Origin: Lachnospiraceae bacterium
GTDB taxonomy: Bacteria; Bacillota; Clostridia; Lachnospirales; Lachnospiraceae
Direction of reading: 5' to 3'
NCBI GenBank assembly: GCA_022510665.1
Contig: JAFLSZ010000004.1
Coordinates: 1 to 63,044, forward strand
DNA length: 63,044 bases
In this document: piece by piece, positions 1 to 8,915 of the stretch
How positions within the stretch are numbered: the first letter of the stretch is position 1
Layout: each line of letters begins with the position of its first letter
The notes under the pieces: generated by a model
What the model saw: only the letters and a program-made list of their open reading frames with translations
What the model was told of the DNA's origin: nothing
The model's database searches: none
Program-made: the position numbers and the translations under genes

Positions 1-51
1 AGCACACGGCTGTTAACCGTGGGGTTGTTGGTTCGAGCCCAACTCGGGGAG
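1..51 (+). tRNA. tRNA-Asn (GTT), 5' end cut off by the window
   Basis: This is the 3' two thirds of a tRNA. The anticodon stem CACGG/CCGTG (5-9 with 17-21) encloses the loop CTGTTAA with anticodon GTT at 12-14. The T arm is GTTGG/CCAAC (27-31 with 39-43) around TTCGAGC. The acceptor 3' strand TCGGGGA (44-50) and discriminator G51 follow. CCA is not encoded, so the CCA-adding enzyme at 12262 is needed. The matching synthetase gene, asnS, lies 3.7 kb downstream. Confidence 0.93.
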
Positions 52-55
52 TTTT

Positions 56-86
56 ATGATGTGACATAATTTTTCTGTCACATCAT
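56..86 (+). terminator. hairpin after tRNA-Asn, probable terminator
   Basis: A perfect 11-bp inverted repeat, ATGATGTGACA/TGTCACATCAT, with a 9-nt T-rich loop lies 4 nt after the tRNA. The tail is AT-rich but not a clean T run, so it could be a weak terminator or an RNA-processing hairpin between the two tRNAs. Confidence 0.5.
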
Positions 87-132
87 ATATATTATAGCAG
101 GATAGGGAAAAACGGGCGTTTTAATGGAATAA

Positions 133-204
133 GGCGACATAGCCAAGTGGTAAGGCGTGGGTCTGCAACACCCTGATTCATCGGTTCAAATCCGATTGTC
201 GCCT
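133..204 (+). tRNA. tRNA-Cys (GCA)
   Basis: A complete cloverleaf. The acceptor is GGCGACA/TGTCGCC (133-139 with 197-203) with discriminator T204. The D arm is GCC/GGC, the anticodon loop CTGCAAC carries GCA, and the T arm ATCGG/CCGAT encloses TTCAAAT. CCA is not encoded. It is followed at once by a strong terminator. Confidence 0.95.
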
Positions 205-210
205 CTTGAT

Positions 211-243
211 AAAAGGTTCGAAGCATTTGCTTCGAACCTTTTA
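211..243 (+). terminator. bidirectional rho-independent terminator
   Basis: The arms AAAAGGTTCGAAGC/GCTTCGAACCTTTT form a 14-bp stem with a 4-5 nt loop. It is A-rich on the left and T-rich on the right, so it can end the tRNA transcript on the plus strand and the esterase transcript on the minus strand. Confidence 0.88.
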
Positions 244-273
244 TTATATCATGTTTTTTGAACCGCTTCGGCA

Positions 274-305
274 GAGTCCTGAAAACCCCTTGGTTTTCAG
301 GACTC
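274..305. repeat. 14-bp perfect hairpin of unknown role
   Basis: The arms GAGTCCTGAAAACC (274-287) and GGTTTTCAGGACTC (292-305) are perfectly complementary with a 4-nt loop. The flanks GAACCGC and GCGGGTTC extend the pairing imperfectly. There is no T run on the correct side for either strand, so this is not a standard terminator. It lies between the esterase stop codon and the tRNA terminator. Confidence 0.6.
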
Positions 306-333
306 GCGGGTTCGCGGCACAGCCGGGAGAAAC

Positions 334-1182
334 TTATTTGAAGAATATCTGTAACGCGTGATAGAGATGAAGTTGCCATGCTTTCATATCATGTACGCCG
401 CCCGGAATCGTAAAGAAATCATAGTTCTTTCCGGAAACAAGCTGAGGGCAGGTCTTTACCGCGTTACTCATAATCTCCTGATGCTCCGCGTAGGCAATAT
501 CCTGATCGCCGTTGCAGCAGAACATGTAGTCCAGACATAATCCCTTTGCATCCGCGTCGTTTAACGTATTTTGAATACGGACTACCTCATCGGCACGTTT
601 GCCGTGCGGGCCGCAGCAGCCGGAAAACGGTCCGTACCAGGAGAATAAATCAAAATTATTATAAAATCCTGCGCGATAAGTAGTCATAGAGCCGAGCGAA
701 AGTCCGGCAATGGCACGATGGCGGCGCGTTTTGATTAAATTTTCCTCAGAAACATCGCCTCCCGCATAAGTAGAATATTTGCTTTCTGCCGCAGGAATCA
801 AATCGCGGCGCAGTTCGTGGCGGAAGTTTTCGGTAATGTATTCGGCATCCTGGTCCAGACCTTCCCCGCGATAGTAGGTAGGCGTGACAATCAGGCAAGG
901 CTCGCAGATGTTCTGTGCCATCATGTTGTCCAAAATGGTGACGGTATCCGGGAACATTTTAAACCACCAGTCTTCGTTTACATTGCCTCCGTGCAGCAGA
1001 TACAAAATATTATACTGCTTCTTTGGGGTGTAACCGTAAGGCAGATAGATATAAGCGCCTTTCTTTAAAGGCTTGCTTTCAGAGGCGTCATAGGTTTCCG
1101 TATCATAATAGAAGCGTTCAACGGTTCCTTTGAGGCGTGGTTCCGCCAGCATGGCAGAAGGCATTTCATGAACATAATTCAT
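334..1182 (-). CDS. alpha/beta-hydrolase esterase (feruloyl/acetyl esterase family)
   Basis: 282 residues, family Esterase D/XynZ type (PF00756). The oxyanion region LYLLHGG (60-66) is followed by the nucleophile elbow GLSLG with Ser162 and a C-terminal catalytic His264 in GGVHDMKAW. These proteins hydrolyse small acyl esters, often ferulate or acetate on plant polysaccharides. No signal peptide is seen, so it should act in the cytoplasm on imported oligosaccharides. The start ATG at 1182 has AAAGGAG 10 nt upstream. It is monocistronic and convergent with the tRNAs. The exact substrate cannot be read from sequence. Confidence 0.88.
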   Translation of the reverse strand: MNYVHEMPSAMLAEPRLKGTVERFYYDTETYDASESKPLKKGAYIYLPYGYTPKKQYNILYLLHGGNVNEDWWFKMFPDTVTILDNMMAQNICEPCLIVTPTYYRGEGLDQDAEYITENFRHELRRDLIPAAESKYSTYAGGDVSEENLIKTRRHRAIAGLSLGSMTTYRAGFYNNFDLFSWYGPFSGCCGPHGKRADEVVRIQNTLNDADAKGLCLDYMFCCNGDQDIAYAEHQEIMSNAVKTCPQLVSGKNYDFFTIPGGVHDMKAWQLHLYHALQIFFK

Positions 1183-1266
1183 AGAGATAAACTCCTTTCT
1201 TAATGAGAATAGCGAAAATATACAGCGTACTGCTATAAAATAATAAGAAAAAATTTCTATAATATT

Positions 1267-1295
1267 ATATTATGTCATGCTTATTAAAAAAGCAA
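1267..1295 (-). promoter_or_regulatory. sigma-A promoter of the esterase gene
   Basis: On the minus strand TTGCTT (1290-1295) and TAATAT (1267-1272) are 17 bp apart. This predicts a leader of about 80 nt before the esterase ATG at 1182. The surroundings are very AT-rich, so alternative -10 hexamers overlap. Confidence 0.55.
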
Positions 1296-1413
1296 GGAAA
1301 ATATGGAAATTTCTTTGGGTTGAAAAGGCGGTTAAGAATTATTTACTAAATTTGCACTTAAATTTGTTTTTGAATTTGTTCATTTAGCGCATATAAAAAT
1401 TTTAAGATTTGAA

Positions 1414-1445
1414 TTGCAAAATATGACAATTCGTGATACTATACT
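1414..1445 (+). promoter_or_regulatory. possible promoter of the aminotransferase gene
   Basis: TTGCAA (1414-1419) is followed by the overlapping -10-like boxes GATACT (1435-1440, 15-bp spacer, preceded by TG) and TATACT (1440-1445, 20-bp spacer). Neither spacing is ideal, so the assignment is tentative. The start codon is about 30 nt downstream. Confidence 0.4.
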
Positions 1446-1475
1446 AGTGGAAACATATTGAAAGGAAGCGATAGC

Positions 1476-2666
1476 ATGTTAGCAGAGGCGATGGTGGAGC
1501 TTGGGAAAAAACGTTCCACAATCAGGGAAATTTTTGAATACGGAAATCAGAGAGCGAAGATTGTAGGCAGGGAGAATATTTTTGATTTCAGCCTTGGGAA
1601 TCCGAATGTTCCGGCGCCGGAGATTGTCACGAAGAGCCTTCTTGATTTTATTACGAAGGAGAATCCTGTGGTGCTGCACGGATATACGAGCGCGCAGGGC
1701 GCGGATTTTGTTCGTGAGACAATTTCCGCATCAATTAACCGGAGATTTGGAACGGATTTTACGAAGGATAATTTATATATGACGGTCGGAGCGGCGGCGG
1801 CAATCAGCATTTGCTTTAAGGCGCTGACCGTACCGGGAGATGAGTTTATTGTATTTGCGCCGTTTTTTCCGGAGTATGCCTGCTTTATTGAAAAGGGCGC
1901 GGGCGCAAAGTGTGTGACGGTGCCGGCGGATACAAAGAATTTCCAGATTAACTTTGAAGAATTTGAAAAGAGAATTAACAAGAATACAAAGGGCGTTGTA
2001 ATCAATTCTCCGAATAATCCGTCGGGCGCGGTTTATTCCGAAGAAACGATTCTTCGTCTGGCCGGGATTTTATCGGAGAAGGAAAAAGAGTACGGTCATG
2101 CGATTTACCTGATTTCGGACGAGCCGTACCGTGAAATTGCCTATGACGGCATAGAGATTCCGTATGTGACAAAGTATTATAAGAATACATTTGTATGTTA
2201 TTCGTACAGCAAGTCTCTTTCGCTTCCGGGAGAGCGTATCGGTTATATTGTTGTGCCGTCCGAAATGGAGGACTGGCAGGATGCTTACGCGGCGGTCTGC
2301 GGTGCGGGACGTATTTTGGGGTATGTAAACGCACCGAGTCTGTTTCAGCGCGTAGCGGCAGTCTGCGCGGCGGAGACTTCCGACCTTTCGATTTATCAAA
2401 AAAACCGCGACCTGCTGTATGAAGGACTGACTTCTTTCGGTTATAATGTCGTTAAGCCGCAGGGGGCGTTTTATCTGTTTCCGCAGGCGCTGGAGGCAGA
2501 TGAAAAGGCATTTTGTGAGCGGGCGAAGAAGTACGATCTTTTGTTAGTACCGGGAACGGATTTCGGATGTCCGGGATTTTTGCGTATTTCTTATTGTGTT
2601 ACGACAGAACAGGTAGAGCGGGCACTTCCGCTGTTTAAAAAACTGGCAGAGGAATACGGAAAGTAA
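1476..2666 (+). CDS. pyridoxal-phosphate aminotransferase, class I/II
   Basis: 396 residues, the normal length for fold-type I aspartate-aminotransferase-like enzymes. The visible motifs are INSPNNPSGAVY (substrate/PLP region), ISDEPYRE (PLP-binding Asp and Tyr) and YSYSKSLSLPGERIGY, which holds the Schiff-base lysine. It transfers an amino group between an amino acid and a 2-oxo acid in the cytoplasm. The substrate is not predictable. The ATG at 1476 is chosen because AAAGGAAG lies 8-9 nt before it. An in-frame TTG at 1458 lacks a ribosome binding site. A second, different aminotransferase is encoded at 58632. Confidence 0.9.
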   Translation: MLAEAMVELGKKRSTIREIFEYGNQRAKIVGRENIFDFSLGNPNVPAPEIVTKSLLDFITKENPVVLHGYTSAQGADFVRETISASINRRFGTDFTKDNLYMTVGAAAAISICFKALTVPGDEFIVFAPFFPEYACFIEKGAGAKCVTVPADTKNFQINFEEFEKRINKNTKGVVINSPNNPSGAVYSEETILRLAGILSEKEKEYGHAIYLISDEPYREIAYDGIEIPYVTKYYKNTFVCYSYSKSLSLPGERIGYIVVPSEMEDWQDAYAAVCGAGRILGYVNAPSLFQRVAAVCAAETSDLSIYQKNRDLLYEGLTSFGYNVVKPQGAFYLFPQALEADEKAFCERAKKYDLLLVPGTDFGCPGFLRISYCVTTEQVERALPLFKKLAEEYGK

Positions 2667-2703
2667 ATCGACCGGGAAATGTGCAAAAGAGAGGAGAAAT
2701 CGT

Positions 2704-3705
2704 ATGGAATGTGGGACTGCGTTGGAACGATTGCTGCAGGTAATCAGTAAACCAAAGGTATATATCCAGACGCACAATTATCCGGACCAGGACGCAATCG
2801 CCAGTGCGTTCGGACTGCAGGAACTTCTGCATTATAAGGGGTATGAAGCGACCATCTGTTATCAAGGAGAGATTGACAAGGTAAATACCATAGCGATGGT
2901 AGAAATATTAGGGATTGAGCTTTATGACGTGGATGATCTCGTCATGAAAGAAGACGATGAAATTATTATTGTGGACGGTCAGAAAGGGAATATTAATTTA
3001 CAGGAACTGATTGCAAAAGAGATAGCCTGTATTGACCACCACCCGAAGCAGCGGACCGACAGTTACAGATTTTTTGATATTCGCGAGGTCGGTGCCTGCG
3101 CGTCCATTATTGCGGAGTATTTCATTGAGAATGAGATTCCGGTAAGTGAAAAGGCGGCAACGGCGCTTGTATACGGAATCAAGATGGATACCGCGAATTT
3201 AATGCGTCAGACAACGGTACTTGATGTGGATATGTTCTGCCATATGTATAAGCGGGCAAATTTTGAAATGCTCCGGCTGTTTGACGGAAATTCTCTTCAG
3301 TTAAAGGATTTGAACGCTTACCGGCAGGCATTGGAAAACCTGAAAATTTGCGGGAATAATATAGGGTTTGCCAATGTGGGAGCGGGCTGTACCGAGGCCA
3401 TGATGGGAACGCTTTCGGATTTTATTATGTCACTGGAAGAGGTAAGATGTTCGGTTGTATATTCCTATCGCGCGGGCGGTTTGAAAATATCGCTGCGCAG
3501 TGAAACACAGGAGTTAGATGTCAGTTCGATAATCCGGCGTGCACTTTCCGGATATCCGGGCGGCGGCGGCGGACATCCCGGAATGGCGGCAGGCTTTGTT
3601 CCGGGGCTGACGGAGCCGCAGGCGGCGGAGCTGGAACATGTTTTGACGGAACAGATTGTTGCTCTGGTTGCAGAGTGTGATGAAAAAGTGAATAACGGGA
3701 AATGA
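2704..3705 (+). CDS. DHH/DHHA1 family phosphoesterase (NrnA-like)
   Basis: 333 residues. The N-terminal DHH domain has HNYPDQDAIAS (about 24-34) and CIDHH with Asp111-His112-His113, which bind the two metal ions. The C-terminal DHHA1 domain carries the Gly-rich nucleic-acid loop GGGGGHPGMAAGF (about 286-298). Relatives degrade nanoRNA, 3'-phosphoadenosine phosphate or cyclic dinucleotide products. The usual NPDGD motif reads NYPDQD here, so the subclass is uncertain. It lies 37 bp after the aminotransferase and 24 bp before asnS, so the three are probably co-transcribed. Confidence 0.85.
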   Translation: MECGTALERLLQVISKPKVYIQTHNYPDQDAIASAFGLQELLHYKGYEATICYQGEIDKVNTIAMVEILGIELYDVDDLVMKEDDEIIIVDGQKGNINLQELIAKEIACIDHHPKQRTDSYRFFDIREVGACASIIAEYFIENEIPVSEKAATALVYGIKMDTANLMRQTTVLDVDMFCHMYKRANFEMLRLFDGNSLQLKDLNAYRQALENLKICGNNIGFANVGAGCTEAMMGTLSDFIMSLEEVRCSVVYSYRAGGLKISLRSETQELDVSSIIRRALSGYPGGGGGHPGMAAGFVPGLTEPQAAELEHVLTEQIVALVAECDEKVNNGK

Positions 3706-3729
3706 TACCGTAATGGAAGGAGAAGAACA

Positions 3730-5121
3730 ATGGAATTAGTAACAGTAAGAGAACTGTATCGCAGCCGCGATGCATATGTGGGAAAGAAAGTCAGCGTGGG
3801 CGGCTGGGTCAGAAGCGTCAGAGACTCCAAGGCATTCGGCTTTATCGTATTAAACGACGGTACTTTTTTTGAAACACTGCAGATTGTATACCACGACACG
3901 TTGGAGAATTTTGCGGAAGTTTCCAAGTTAAACGTAGGTTCCGCAATTCTTGTTACCGGTGAACTCGTTGCGACGCCGGACGCAAAGCAGCCGTTTGAGA
4001 TTCAGGCGGAAGAAGTTACGGTAGAGGGTGCTTCGACACCGGATTATCCGTTGCAGAAGAAGCGCCATACATTAGAGTTTCTGCGTACTATAACCCATTT
4101 AAGACCGCGTACCAATACGTTTCAGGCGGTATTCCGTGTGCGTTCCCTGATTGCGTATGCGATTCATAAGTATTTTCAGGAGAGAGACTTTGTCTATGTA
4201 CACACGCCGCTCATTACCGGAAGCGACTGTGAAGGAGCGGGCGAGATGTTCCGTGTTACGACTATGGACATGGAAAATGTGCCGAAAAAGGAAGACGGTA
4301 CGGTAGATTATACGAAGGATTTCTTCGGAAAGTCCACCAACCTTACCGTAAGCGGACAGCTAAACGGTGAAACCTATGCGATGGCATTCCGCAACATTTA
4401 TACGTTCGGACCGACGTTCCGCGCGGAGAACTCCAACACGACACGCCATGCGGCAGAGTTTTGGATGATTGAGCCGGAAATCGCGTTTGCGGACCTGCAG
4501 GATGATATGGCGTTAGCGGAGGGCATGATTAAGTATATTATTTCTTATGTATTGGAAAATGCGCCGGAAGAGATGAACTTTTTCAATAATTTTGTGGATA
4601 AGGGACTGCTTGAGCGCCTGAACCATGTGCTTCATTCCGAGTTCGGTCATGTAACTTATACGGAAGCAATAGAAATTTTAGAAAAAAATAATGACAAATT
4701 TGATTATAAGGTAAGCTGGGGCTGTGATTTACAGACCGAGCATGAGCGTTACCTTACGGAGCAGATTTTTAAAAAGCCGGTTTTTGTAACGGATTATCCT
4801 AAGGATATTAAGGCATTTTATATGAAGATGAATCCGGATAACAAAACGGTTGCGGCGATGGATCTTTTGGTGCCGGGCATCGGCGAAATCATTGGCGGAA
4901 GCCAGAGAGAAGATGATTATGATAAGCTCCGGGCCAGAATGGAAGAACTGAAATTGAATCCGGAAGAGTATGATTTCTATCTGGATTTGCGTAAATATGG
5001 TTCCGCAAGGCATGCGGGTTTCGGACTTGGTTTTGAGCGCTGCGTAATGTATCTGACCGGTATCGGCAACATTCGCGATGTTGTTCCTTTCCCAAGAACG
5101 GTCGGCACCTGCGATTTATAA
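3730..5121 (+). CDS. asnS: asparaginyl-tRNA synthetase
   Basis: 463 residues, full length for AsnRS. An N-terminal OB-fold anticodon-binding domain ([16 protein letters not shown]) precedes a class II catalytic core. Motif 2 is [21 protein letters not shown]-like (around 233-253) and motif 3 is [15 protein letters not shown] near the end. It charges tRNA-Asn in the cytoplasm, and the tRNA-Asn gene itself is at 1-51. The ribosome binding site GGAAGGAG precedes ATG 3730. No T-box is seen, and the gene appears to be read from the upstream operon. Confidence 0.96.
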   Translation: MELVTVRELYRSRDAYVGKKVSVGGWVRSVRDSKAFGFIVLNDGTFFETLQIVYHDTLENFAEVSKLNVGSAILVTGELVATPDAKQPFEIQAEEVTVEGASTPDYPLQKKRHTLEFLRTITHLRPRTNTFQAVFRVRSLIAYAIHKYFQERDFVYVHTPLITGSDCEGAGEMFRVTTMDMENVPKKEDGTVDYTKDFFGKSTNLTVSGQLNGETYAMAFRNIYTFGPTFRAENSNTTRHAAEFWMIEPEIAFADLQDDMALAEGMIKYIISYVLENAPEEMNFFNNFVDKGLLERLNHVLHSEFGHVTYTEAIEILEKNNDKFDYKVSWGCDLQTEHERYLTEQIFKKPVFVTDYPKDIKAFYMKMNPDNKTVAAMDLLVPGIGEIIGGSQREDDYDKLRARMEELKLNPEEYDFYLDLRKYGSARHAGFGLGFERCVMYLTGIGNIRDVVPFPRTVGTCDL

Positions 5122-5147
5122 ACAAATGAGTAAAAAGGAGGAAGATT

Positions 5148-5954
5148 ATGAAGTCAGAAGCGATATTTCCCAATATAGGGAAAACAAAACTTCCGTTTGT
5201 GACACCCGCAATCGGACTGAATAAAGAGCAGTGCCCGATTGTGCGGGAGTCCGGGTATTGTCTGCCTCAGTTGATTTTTGGTGTAGAAGGTGAGGGAGTT
5301 CTTGAAACGGAAGGAAAGATATTTTCTGTGCATACCGGGGATATTTTCTTTCTTCCCGCGAAGAGAGAGCATCGATATTACGGAAAAGGGAAATGGGTGA
5401 CAAGTTGGATTCACTTGGCCGGCGAAGGAATGCAGCAGGCTTTGGAGTCTCTGGAGCTGAAGGACGCGGTTGTGGTAAGCGGGACGGATACTACCCATTG
5501 TGAACGCCTTCTGCGGCAGATATTGACGGAATTAAAAGTTGACCGTCTGCAGGGCATGGAGAGAAGCTCCATACACCTCTACGAGCTGCTGCTGGAGTTT
5601 TATATGTTACAGCATGAGCAGCCGCAGAACAAGGGAATGCAGAGGCTTTTGCCGCTGTTGGACTATATTGACGACCATATTGCGGAACAGATGACTCTGG
5701 CCGAACTTGCGGGAGTGCTTGGCGTTACGCCGCAGCATTTATGCCGTGCCTTTAAAGAGGCGCTTTCCATGCGTCCGTTTGAGTATATTACCAAACGTAG
5801 AATCCAGATTTCCAAACGGTATCTGGCGGACCGCAGTATGAAGATTGCCACAATAGGGAAGATGGTAGGCATTAGGGATGTCAGCTACTACTGTTACAAT
5901 TTTAAACGGCTGGAAGGAATCACACCGAACGAGTTTCGGGCACAGAATTTTTAA
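5148..5954 (+). CDS. AraC-family transcriptional regulator with cupin sensor
   Basis: 268 residues. The N-terminal half is a cupin-like ligand domain (GVEGEGVLETEGKIFSVHTGD, then FFLPAKREHRYYGKG). The C-terminal 100 residues hold the two AraC helix-turn-helix motifs (MTLAELAGVLGVTPQHLCRAF and IATIGKMVGIRDVSYYCYNF, ending in GITPNEFR). Members usually respond to a sugar or related small molecule and activate nearby genes. AAAAAGGAGG precedes ATG 5148. The gene lies 26 bp after asnS and 30 bp before the kinase gene, so its target could be the downstream two-component system or a distant locus. Confidence 0.9.
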   Translation: MKSEAIFPNIGKTKLPFVTPAIGLNKEQCPIVRESGYCLPQLIFGVEGEGVLETEGKIFSVHTGDIFFLPAKREHRYYGKGKWVTSWIHLAGEGMQQALESLELKDAVVVSGTDTTHCERLLRQILTELKVDRLQGMERSSIHLYELLLEFYMLQHEQPQNKGMQRLLPLLDYIDDHIAEQMTLAELAGVLGVTPQHLCRAFKEALSMRPFEYITKRRIQISKRYLADRSMKIATIGKMVGIRDVSYYCYNFKRLEGITPNEFRAQNF

Positions 5955-5984
5955 GGGGCAGAGGGGGAAGACAGGAGGAAACAA

Positions 5985-7520
5985 ATGGATTTCAGAAAAC
6001 GGCTGATTGTTGCTTTTATGATAATGACGCTGTTTCCGATGCTTCTATTGACAAGCCTTGGATTTGCAATTATTAAATATCAGGCTGCAGTAATGCAGCA
6101 TACCTATGATACCGAAGTAGACACGTTACAGGCGCTGCAGAATCCGGTGCAGGTATTGAACCGGCTGACACGCGGTATTTATAATGAGTTAAAGACGGTA
6201 ACGAAAAGCAATCCTGATTCCCTGACGGAGCTTTCCTATTTACAGGAATTAAATGAAAGCCTTGGAAAACGGCAGGCTTTTTTGGTCGTACAAAAAAACG
6301 GCGAATCCGTCTATTGCGGAGATGAGGCTATTTATAAAAAAATAGAAGATACGCTTCCGGAGTATGGCTCTTACAATACCAATGTAGACGGCGGGCTTTA
6401 TATTAACGGCAGGATTCCCTATTTGCTGAAACAGCATGATTTTTTGTTTTCCGACGGCGAACCGGGCAGCGCGTATATTGTTTCCAATGTCAACACACTG
6501 ATGCCGCAGACAAAAAATTCTATCTTACAGGCAATCAGTTCTATTCTGGTTGTATTATTTATTACGGGAATGCTGGTAATTATCTGGCTTTACACGGGAG
6601 TCATAAGACCGATTAATAAGTTAAAAGCGGCGACAAAACGCGTGAAAGAGGGCGATTTGAACTTCTGTCTGGAAAAGACCGGTGAAGATGAAATCGGTGA
6701 ACTGAGTGCGGATTTTGAGGAGATGCGCGCCCACTTAAAGACAGAGATTGATACGCGGATTCAGTATGAAAAGAATTTAAGAAACCTTATCGGAAATATA
6801 TCACATGATTTAAAAACGCCGCTTACGACGATTAAAGGGTATGCGGAAGGTATGATGGACGGTGTTGCGGATACGCCGGAGAAACGGGAAAAGTATCTGC
6901 GTACCATACGGAGCAAGGCCGAGGATATGACCCGTATGGTAGAGGAACTGGCGCTGTATACGCGGCTTGACTGTAAATCATATCCGTACTATTTTGAAAA
7001 AGTAAGGCTTAGGGATTTCTTTGCCGATTGTATCGAAGAAGATGAACCGGAGCTGGAACAAAAGAATATTAAAATTGTGCTGGAGAATTCTCTTTCGGGA
7101 GAAGATGAAGTATACGCCGACAGAGAGCAGTTAAAGCGGATTACTATGAATATTATCGGAAACGCGGTAAAATACTTATCGAAAGAGAGTGGAAAAATAA
7201 CCATAACCCTTTTAGATGAAGCTGCATATATCCGGACGGAAATCAGCGATACGGGTATTGGAATTGCAAAGAATGATTTGCCGCATATTTTTGAGCGTTT
7301 TTATAGAGGAGATGCCTCCAGAAATTCGGAGACGGGAGGCTCCGGTCTGGGGCTTGCAATCGTAAAGCAGATTGTGGAGGACCATGGAGGAACTGTCACG
7401 GCAAGGAGTGAAGAGGGGAAAGGAACCACCATTTCGTTTACTTTATTAAAGGTGCGAAAGGACGGCAATGAACAAACGGCTGCGCGGATACAGCAGGACC
7501 TGCCTGGAATCAAGGAATAA
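5985..7520 (+). CDS. sensor histidine kinase
   Basis: 511 residues. TM1 (about 10-30) and TM2 (about 180-205) flank an extracytoplasmic sensor of roughly 150 residues. Next come HAMP (PINKLKAATKRVKEGDLNF), HisKA with phospho-acceptor His274 in NISHDLKTPLTTIKGYAEG, and a complete HATPase_c (N box NIIGNAVKYL, G1 DTGIGIAKND, F box IFERFYRG, G2 GGSGLGLAIV). It autophosphorylates and passes phosphate to the regulator encoded 32 bp downstream. Kinase-before-regulator is the less usual order. The sensor domain resembles no family I can name, so the stimulus is unknown. Confidence 0.93.
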   Translation: MDFRKRLIVAFMIMTLFPMLLLTSLGFAIIKYQAAVMQHTYDTEVDTLQALQNPVQVLNRLTRGIYNELKTVTKSNPDSLTELSYLQELNESLGKRQAFLVVQKNGESVYCGDEAIYKKIEDTLPEYGSYNTNVDGGLYINGRIPYLLKQHDFLFSDGEPGSAYIVSNVNTLMPQTKNSILQAISSILVVLFITGMLVIIWLYTGVIRPINKLKAATKRVKEGDLNFCLEKTGEDEIGELSADFEEMRAHLKTEIDTRIQYEKNLRNLIGNISHDLKTPLTTIKGYAEGMMDGVADTPEKREKYLRTIRSKAEDMTRMVEELALYTRLDCKSYPYYFEKVRLRDFFADCIEEDEPELEQKNIKIVLENSLSGEDEVYADREQLKRITMNIIGNAVKYLSKESGKITITLLDEAAYIRTEISDTGIGIAKNDLPHIFERFYRGDASRNSETGGSGLGLAIVKQIVEDHGGTVTARSEEGKGTTISFTLLKVRKDGNEQTAARIQQDLPGIKE

Positions 7521-7552
7521 CATTTTTTAAAAATGTGCGAAAAGGAGGAAGT

Positions 7553-8242
7553 ATGGCGCGGATTTTAATTATTGAGGATGAAACGGCGATTGCCGAACTG
7601 GAGCGGGATTACTTGGAGCTTTCCGGCTATTCGGTGACGATTGCGGAGGACGGTTTAAAAGGGAAACAGGCTGCGTTGGAGGAAGAGTATGATTTGGTTA
7701 TTTTAGATTTAATGCTTCCGGGCTGCGACGGGTTTGAAATCTGCAAAGCAATCCGCGATACGAAAGATATTCCGGTGTTAATGGTATCCGCAAAAAAGGA
7801 TGAGGTGGATAAAATCCGCGGTCTTGGTCTCGGGGCGGATGACTATATGACAAAGCCGTTCAGTCCGAGCGAGATGGTAGCCAGAGTAAAGGCGCATCTG
7901 CAGCGTTATGAGAGACTGGTAGGCAGCGGAATCCGTACAAATAAGGTTGTGGAAACAAGAGGGCTTAGGATTGACAAAACCGCGAGGCGCGTGTTTGTAA
8001 ACGGAGAAGAAAAACCGTTTACGACAAAGGAGTTTGACCTTTTGACGTATCTTGCCGAGAACCCGAACCGTGTATTTTCCAAGGAAGAACTGTTTCGTGC
8101 GATTTGGGACATGGATTCCGTCGGCGATATTGCGACGGTAACGGTACACATTAAAAAAGTCCGTGAAAAAATCGAAACGGATACGGCCAATCCGCAATAC
8201 ATTGAAACGATATGGGGCGTGGGATACCGGTTTAAGGCATAG
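7553..8242 (+). CDS. OmpR/PhoB-family response regulator
   Basis: 229 residues. The receiver domain has acidic residues E8/D9, phospho-acceptor Asp52 in VILDLMLPG, and a conserved Lys in MTKPFSP. The C-terminal winged helix is typical (FTTKEFDLLTYLAENPNRVFSKEEL ends in a YIETIWGVGYRF motif). It is the partner of the kinase just upstream. ATG 7553 is chosen because AAAGGAGG is 5 nt before it, while an in-frame GTG at 7535 has no ribosome binding site. The two genes that follow (8384, 8916) may be targets or accessory parts. Confidence 0.93.
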   Translation: MARILIIEDETAIAELERDYLELSGYSVTIAEDGLKGKQAALEEEYDLVILDLMLPGCDGFEICKAIRDTKDIPVLMVSAKKDEVDKIRGLGLGADDYMTKPFSPSEMVARVKAHLQRYERLVGSGIRTNKVVETRGLRIDKTARRVFVNGEEKPFTTKEFDLLTYLAENPNRVFSKEELFRAIWDMDSVGDIATVTVHIKKVREKIETDTANPQYIETIWGVGYRFKA

Positions 8243-8383
8243 TAAAGGTACCGCCCATATCGTTTGGAGTTTTGTATTTTGCGCAGAGAAACGTAAGCGT
8301 CCGGCAAAGAAGGAAAAGCCGGTCAGGACGATGTCAAAGAAATTAGAACGCAGATATGCGGATAAAAAGAAAGGGGTTAAAAA

Positions 8384-8890
8384 ATGAACGAGGAAGGAAT
8401 TGTAGTTGTAAAGGAAGAAAAGAAGTCTTTATTCGGGCGGCTGTTTCATCTGGTGATGTTTGCGGTGGCGGTGTACGGCGCGGTGACTGCGGTCGCGAAG
8501 GTAATGCTGCGTCTTTCGAACCGTCTGGAAGAAGACAACGAAGGAAATGAAAAAAAGCGTTATCTCAATTTTATGAACGGCAGAAATATCCGTTTTTCAA
8601 ACGAGAAAGTTTCCAATGTGGAAATCAACGCGATAGCCGGCGGCGTGGAACTGGACTTAACGGAAGCGGAACTTGCACCGGAAACAACGGTGTTTGTGCG
8701 TGCGTTTATGAGCGGAATCGTAGTAAAAGTACCGCCGATGGTACGCGTGGAAGTAGAGACGGCGGATGTGCTGAGCGGTTTTTTAAACATGGTGCCGAAC
8801 TATGAAAGCGAAAACCTTCCGGTAGTTTACCTGACGACGCAGAGCATTATGAGCGGTATCCGTGTGGAAATGGAGCCGGAGGAGGAATAA
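8384..8890 (+). CDS. single-pass membrane protein with LiaF-like C-terminal repeats
   Basis: 168 residues. A charged N-terminus, one TM helix (about 18-40, LFHLVMFAVAVYGAVTAV), then a soluble domain of beta-strand repeats: VEINAIAGGVELDLTEAEL, TVFVRAFMSGIVVKVP, MVPNYESENLP and SGIRVEME. This pattern resembles the toast-rack fold of LiaF/DUF4097 proteins that sense or modulate envelope-stress two-component systems. The position 140 bp after a kinase/regulator pair fits such a role, but that is inference. The 8243-8383 gap has no recognisable gene or terminator. Confidence 0.65.
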   Translation: MNEEGIVVVKEEKKSLFGRLFHLVMFAVAVYGAVTAVAKVMLRLSNRLEEDNEGNEKKRYLNFMNGRNIRFSNEKVSNVEINAIAGGVELDLTEAELAPETTVFVRAFMSGIVVKVPPMVRVEVETADVLSGFLNMVPNYESENLPVVYLTTQSIMSGIRVEMEPEEE

Positions 8891-8915
8891 TCGAAAAAAG
8901 TAAGGGGGAATAGGA

